DNA from: Halomonas alimentaria
GTDB lineage: Bacteria; Pseudomonadota; Gammaproteobacteria; Pseudomonadales; Halomonadaceae
Direction of reading: 5' to 3'
Length of the DNA stretch: 64,000 nt
NCBI RefSeq assembly: GCF_009902005.1
Contig: NZ_WUTT01000001.1
Span: 162,762-226,761, forward strand
The position numbers were made by a program, and so were the translations under genes. Of this stretch, positions 60,318 through 64,000 are shown one piece after another. How positions within the stretch are numbered: the stretch's first letter is position 1; each line of letters begins with the position of its first letter. Under the pieces are notes generated by a model, which was given only the letters and a program-made list of their open reading frames with translations, was not told the DNA's origin and did no database searches.

Positions 60318-61106
60318 ATGACGTCAACGCACTCCCCCGACGCCGGCTCCGATGCCGGCGCTTCTGCCGCCAGCGAGGCCGGCCTGCCGCGCCACGTGGC
60401 GATCATCATGGATGGCAACAACCGCTGGGCTAAGGCGCGTGGCCTCTCCGGCGTGCGCGGCCATCACGCCGGCGTCGAGGCGGTGCGCGCCACCATCCGC
60501 CGCGCCGCCGAACGCGGCGTCGAGGTCCTGACCCTGTTCGCCTTCTCCAGCGAGAACTGGAAGCGCCCCAGGGCCGAGGTGAGCGCGCTGATGGAGCTGT
60601 TCCTGCTGGCGCTCAAGCGCGAGGTGAACAAGCTCCACGCCAACGGTATTCGCCTCACGGTGATCGGTGATCGCAGCGGCTTCTCCGAGGCGATCCAGGC
60701 GCATATGGCCCGCGCCGAGGCGAAGACCCGCGACAACACCCGTCTGCACCTGGTGATCGCCGCCAACTACGGCGGCCACTGGGACCTGGCCCGGGCGGCG
60801 CGTCGCCTGGGCGAGCGAGTCGCCGCCGGCGAGCTCGCCCCCGAGGCGATCGACGAGGCCGCGCTGGGCGGCGAGCTCAGCCTGGCCGGCGTGGCCCCGG
60901 TGGATCTGTGCATCCGTACCAGCGGTGAGCAGCGTATCTCCAACTTCGTGCTCTGGGAGCTGGCCTATGCCGAGCTCCACTTCACGCAGCGCCTGTGGCC
61001 CGACTTCGACGCCGACGCCTTCGATGCCGCGCTGGAGGACTTCCGGCGCCGCAAGCGGCGCTTCGGCATGACCGATGACCAGATCGACGAGGCTCAAGGT
61101 GCTTAG
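60318..61106 (+). CDS. uppS: Undecaprenyl diphosphate synthase
   Basis: UppS (IspU) makes the C55 lipid carrier for peptidoglycan and O-antigen from farnesyl diphosphate and IPP. The 262-residue cis-prenyltransferase has the catalytic Asp in VAIIMDGNNRWAKARGL, GVEVLTLFAFSSENWKRP, and the C-terminal IRTSGEQRISNFVLWELAYA and FTQRLWPDF. About 20 unconserved residues precede VAIIMDG, so the true start may be later. Confidence 0.96.
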   Translation: MTSTHSPDAGSDAGASAASEAGLPRHVAIIMDGNNRWAKARGLSGVRGHHAGVEAVRATIRRAAERGVEVLTLFAFSSENWKRPRAEVSALMELFLLALKREVNKLHANGIRLTVIGDRSGFSEAIQAHMARAEAKTRDNTRLHLVIAANYGGHWDLARAARRLGERVAAGELAPEAIDEAALGGELSLAGVAPVDLCIRTSGEQRISNFVLWELAYAELHFTQRLWPDFDADAFDAALEDFRRRKRRFGMTDDQIDEAQGA

Positions 61107-61899
61107 ACAGCGCATCATCACCGCGGCCTGGCTGGCACCGCTGATGCTGGCGGGTCTGTTCGGTCTAGACGGCGGCGCCTTCGCCCTGTTCACCGCGGCC
61201 ATCGTGCTGCTGGGGGGCTGGGAGTGGACCAACCTGGCTGGCGTCGAGGGGCGTCGCCGACGCCTGGCGCTGGTCGCCGCGCTGGCCGTGGCCATGGCCC
61301 TGCTGTGGGCCACCGGCGGCATCCAGGCCGCCTGGCCGCTGTGGCTGGGCCTGGTCGGCTGGGCGCTCAACCTCTACTGGGTCACCCACTATCCCGAGCG
61401 CACCGGGCAGTGGTCCTCCGCCGCCAGGCGCCTGGCCATGGGCCTCTGGGTGCTGCTGCCCGCCTGGGTGGGCCTCAATGTGCTGCGCGAGACCGGTGGC
61501 ATCTGGCTGCTCTTCGTGCTGCTGCTGGTGTGGAGCGCCGATATCGGTGCCTACTTCGCCGGTCGCGCCTTCGGACGCCAGAAACTGGCGCCGCGGGTCA
61601 GCCCCGGCAAGAGCTGGGAGGGCGTGCTCGGCGGCATGGTGGCCACCCTGGTACTGGCCCTGGTGTTCGCCATCGGCCAGGGGCTGGTCGCGATCGACGC
61701 CGTCCTGCTGGTGCTGACCACCCTGGCGGTGACCCTGGTCTCGGTGCTCGGCGACCTGCTCGAGAGCATGCTCAAGCGCCACCGTGGCATCAAGGATTCC
61801 AGCAACCTGCTGCCCGGCCACGGCGGCGTGCTCGACCGCATCGACAGCCTCACCGCGGCGTTGCCGCTGTTCGCCCTGCTTGCACCGGGGGTGATCTAG
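61099..61899 (+). CDS. cdsA: Phosphatidate cytidylyltransferase
   Basis: CdsA makes CDP-diacylglycerol from phosphatidate and CTP, the start of all phospholipid headgroup synthesis. The start is taken as GTG 61099 (GAGG six bases upstream, overlapping the uppS stop), giving 266 residues; ATG 61075 would add eight. The product is a polytopic membrane protein with the family signature [20 protein letters not shown] followed by [16 protein letters not shown], which holds the metal-binding Asp residues. Confidence 0.94.
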   Translation: MLRQRIITAAWLAPLMLAGLFGLDGGAFALFTAAIVLLGGWEWTNLAGVEGRRRRLALVAALAVAMALLWATGGIQAAWPLWLGLVGWALNLYWVTHYPERTGQWSSAARRLAMGLWVLLPAWVGLNVLRETGGIWLLFVLLLVWSADIGAYFAGRAFGRQKLAPRVSPGKSWEGVLGGMVATLVLALVFAIGQGLVAIDAVLLVLTTLAVTLVSVLGDLLESMLKRHRGIKDSSNLLPGHGGVLDRIDSLTAALPLFALLAPGVI

Positions 61900-61900
61900 G

Positions 61901-63100
61901 ATGGCCAGCGATACTGCCCTGCGCCGCCAGGGTGTCACCGTGCTGGGTGCCACCGGCTCCATCGGCACCAGCACCCTGGATGTTGTCGCGCGTCATCCCG
62001 AGCGCTACCGGGTCCATGCGCTCACCGCCCACCGCTCCCGCGAACCTCTGCTGGCGCTGTGCCGGCGTCATCGTCCGGCCGTGGCGGTGCTCGAGCGTGA
62101 GGCCGATGCCAGCTGGCTGCGCGAGCGCCTGGCCGAGGCCGGCGTTGCCACCGAGGTGCGCAGCGGGGCCGAGGCGCTGGTGGAGGTGGCGGAGGCCCCC
62201 GAGGCCGAGGTGGTGATGTCGGCCATCGTGGGTGCCGCGGGCCTGCTGCCGACACTCGCCGCGGTGCGTGCCGGCAAGCGGGTGCTGCTGGCCAACAAGG
62301 AGGCCCTGGTGATGTCCGGGGCGCTGTTCATGGAGGCGGTGCCACGCCATGGTGCCACCCTGCTGCCCATCGACTCCGAACATAATGCCATCTACCAGTG
62401 TCTACCCGTGGAGCATCGCGGAGGCCTGGCTCGTCACGGGGTGACCCAGCTGCTGCTGACCGCCTCCGGCGGCCCCTTCCGGGGCTGGTCGGCCGAGGCA
62501 CTGGCCGGGGTCACCCCGGCCCAGGCATGCGCCCACCCCAACTGGAGCATGGGGCAGAAGATCTCGGTGGACAGCGCCACCCTGATGAATAAGGGGCTCG
62601 AGCTGATCGAGGCGTGCTGGCTGTTCGATGCCCGCCCCGATCAGGTGCAGGTGGTGGTGCATCCGCAGAGCGTGATTCACTCCATGGCCGCCTACAGCGA
62701 CGGTTCGGTGATCGCCCAGCTCGGCAACCCGGACATGCGTACGCCCATCGCCTATGGCCTGGCGTGGCCCGAACGCATCGACGCCGGCGTCCAGTCGCTG
62801 GACCTCTTTCAGATCGCGCGCCTCGACTTCGAGCCGCCCGATGAGGCCGCCTTTCCCTGCCTGGGCCTGGCGCGGGACGCCATGGCGGCGGGCGGTACGG
62901 CGCCGGCGGTGCTCAATGCCGCCAACGAGGTGGCAGTGGCGGCCTTCCTTGCCGGGAGGCTTTCCTTCACCGGTATCGCCGAGCTGGTGGCGAGGGTGCG
63001 TGATACCGAGCCGGTGCAGCCGGCCGACGAGCTCGAGGCGATCCTCGATGCCGACACCCGCGCGCGGCGTGCCGCCGAGTGCCACCTGGCACGTCGGTGA
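61901..63100 (+). CDS. dxr: 1-deoxy-D-xylulose 5-phosphate reductoisomerase
   Basis: Dxr (IspC) converts DXP to MEP with NADPH, the first committed step of the MEP isoprenoid pathway that feeds UppS. The 399-residue product has the NADPH motif [32 protein letters not shown], the metal site [16 protein letters not shown], the flexible loop [15 protein letters not shown] and [20 protein letters not shown]. It begins two bases after cdsA. Confidence 0.97.
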   Translation: MASDTALRRQGVTVLGATGSIGTSTLDVVARHPERYRVHALTAHRSREPLLALCRRHRPAVAVLEREADASWLRERLAEAGVATEVRSGAEALVEVAEAPEAEVVMSAIVGAAGLLPTLAAVRAGKRVLLANKEALVMSGALFMEAVPRHGATLLPIDSEHNAIYQCLPVEHRGGLARHGVTQLLLTASGGPFRGWSAEALAGVTPAQACAHPNWSMGQKISVDSATLMNKGLELIEACWLFDARPDQVQVVVHPQSVIHSMAAYSDGSVIAQLGNPDMRTPIAYGLAWPERIDAGVQSLDLFQIARLDFEPPDEAAFPCLGLARDAMAAGGTAPAVLNAANEVAVAAFLAGRLSFTGIAELVARVRDTEPVQPADELEAILDADTRARRAAECHLARR

Positions 63101-63149
63101 GGCGCGTCAGCTTTTACATGAATAGCCATGCTGTCAGGAGGAGAGTGAC

Positions 63150-64000
63150 TTGGGCGTGATCCAGAATATCCTGGCCGTGATCGTGGTACTGGGCCTGCTG
63201 ATCACCTTCCACGAGTTCGGCCACTTCTGGGTGGCGCGGCGCTGCGGGGTGAAGGTGTTGCGCTTCTCGGTGGGCTTCGGCACGCCGATCTGGTCGCGGG
63301 TGGATCGCCACGGCACCGAGTATGCCATCGCCGCCATCCCGTTGGGTGGCTACGTCAAGATGCTCGATGAGCGCGAGGGCGAGGTGCCGCCCGAGGAGCT
63401 CGATCGCGCCTTCAATCGCAAGAATGTCTGGCAGCGCATCGCCATCGTTGCCGCCGGCCCCCTGGCCAACTTCCTGCTCGCCCTGGTGGCCTACTGGGCG
63501 CTGTTCGTCGCCGGTACGGCAACGGTGGCACCGGTGATCGGTGAGGTGGCGCCGGATTCGCCCGCCGCGCGGGGTGGCCTGGTGGCCGGCCACGAGATCA
63601 CTGCGGTGCAGGGTGAGGCGGTGCGCTCCTGGGACGAGATCAACCTCAAGCTGGTGGCGGCCATCGGTGAGCGCGAGGCCCTCGCCATCGCCACCCGCGA
63701 GGACGCCGCCGCCGAGATACGCCAGCACCAGGTGCCGGTGGAGGACTGGCTGGTGCGCCAGGATCCTCCCCAGCCGCTGCCCAGCCTTGGGGTAACCCCC
63801 TGGCGGCCACCGATGCCGGCGGTACTCGGCCAGGTGATGGAGGGCGAGGCTGCTGCCGAGGCGGGACTGGTGGCCGGCGACGAGATCCTCGCGGTGGACG
63901 GCGAGCCGGTGGAAGACTGGGTCGCCTTCGTCGATGTCGTGCGCGCTAGCCCCGGGGAGACTCTGGCGCTCGAGGTGCGCCGCGACGGCGATACGCTGAC
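63150..64000 (+). CDS. rseP: Intramembrane zinc metalloprotease RseP (partial)
   Basis: RseP cuts anti-sigma factor RseA within the membrane, releasing sigma-E, and clears signal-peptide remnants. The start is TTG 63150 after AGGAGG. The first helix carries the zinc motif HEFGH (LLITFHEFGHFWVARR). KNVWQRIAIVAAGPLANFLL is the next membrane region, and two PDZ domains follow (APDSPAARGGLVAGHEIT and GEAAAEAGLVAGDEILAVDG). The window ends in the second PDZ, so the LDG zinc ligand is not included. Order dxr-rseP is conserved. Confidence 0.95.
   Translation, partial: MGVIQNILAVIVVLGLLITFHEFGHFWVARRCGVKVLRFSVGFGTPIWSRVDRHGTEYAIAAIPLGGYVKMLDEREGEVPPEELDRAFNRKNVWQRIAIVAAGPLANFLLALVAYWALFVAGTATVAPVIGEVAPDSPAARGGLVAGHEITAVQGEAVRSWDEINLKLVAAIGEREALAIATREDAAAEIRQHQVPVEDWLVRQDPPQPLPSLGVTPWRPPMPAVLGQVMEGEAAAEAGLVAGDEILAVDGEPVEDWVAFVDVVRASPGETLALEVRRDGDTL

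Overview
The window is a high-GC, gene-dense stretch of a gammaproteobacterial chromosome. Gene order, protein sequences and the type of small conserved genes point to Halomonadaceae (Halomonas or a close relative); this assignment is from recognition, not a search. About 71 protein genes are supported. I see no rRNA or tRNA gene, CRISPR array, prophage or insertion sequence.

Layout. 1-12.3 kb: a CorB-like transporter (cut by the left edge) and ypjD face left. Facing right are ffh, the rpsP-rimM-trmD-rplS ribosome/tRNA operon, xerD, dsbC, hom-thrC, recJ and a YitT-like membrane gene. 12.9-16.2 kb: a leftward copper operon cueR-copA ending in a 24-codon membrane micropeptide gene, all three joined by ATGA overlaps. 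16.5-24.6 kb: fadL, prfB (with its programmed +1 frameshift), lysS, a conserved protein of unknown function, a DHA2-type MFS exporter, bolA, a probable holD (DNA polymerase III psi) and rimI. 24.6-29.6 kb: zapB and rsmD face left; ftsY-ftsE-ftsX and rpoH face right. 29.8-34.6 kb: leftward coaBC-dut-algC-argB-slmA. 34.7-43.4 kb: rightward radC, rpmB-rpmG, mutM, rlmI, a DUF2007 protein, a thioesterase, trpS, a YeeE/YedE sulfur transporter and maeA. 43.6-48.8 kb: acnA and slyX face left; a CPXCG protein, trxB and a membrane-anchored cold-shock protein face right. 48.9-56.7 kb: the leftward lysine/peptidoglycan precursor block dapC-yffB-dapD-dapE plus a small unknown gene, and map-glnD. 57.0-64 kb: rpsB-tsf-pyrH-frr-uppS-cdsA-dxr-rseP, the last cut by the right edge.

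How the genes fit together. Most of the window is core information processing and envelope growth: protein targeting (Ffh, FtsY), translation and ribosome maturation, division control (FtsEX, ZapB, SlmA), and isoprenoid, phospholipid and diaminopimelate supply.

The least explained material is between genes. A family of about 100-215 bp structured repeats occurs four times (after thrC, lysS, maeA and trxB). Its helices differ between copies by paired, compensating base changes, which implies selection on a folded RNA or cruciform. One copy carries an extra nested-hairpin module in its apical loop. Other leads are the copper-operon micropeptide, a recent metal-binding-domain duplication in CopA, PsrA-like operator boxes before fadL, a strong hairpin in the prfB leader, and a hexanucleotide repeat inside ftsY.
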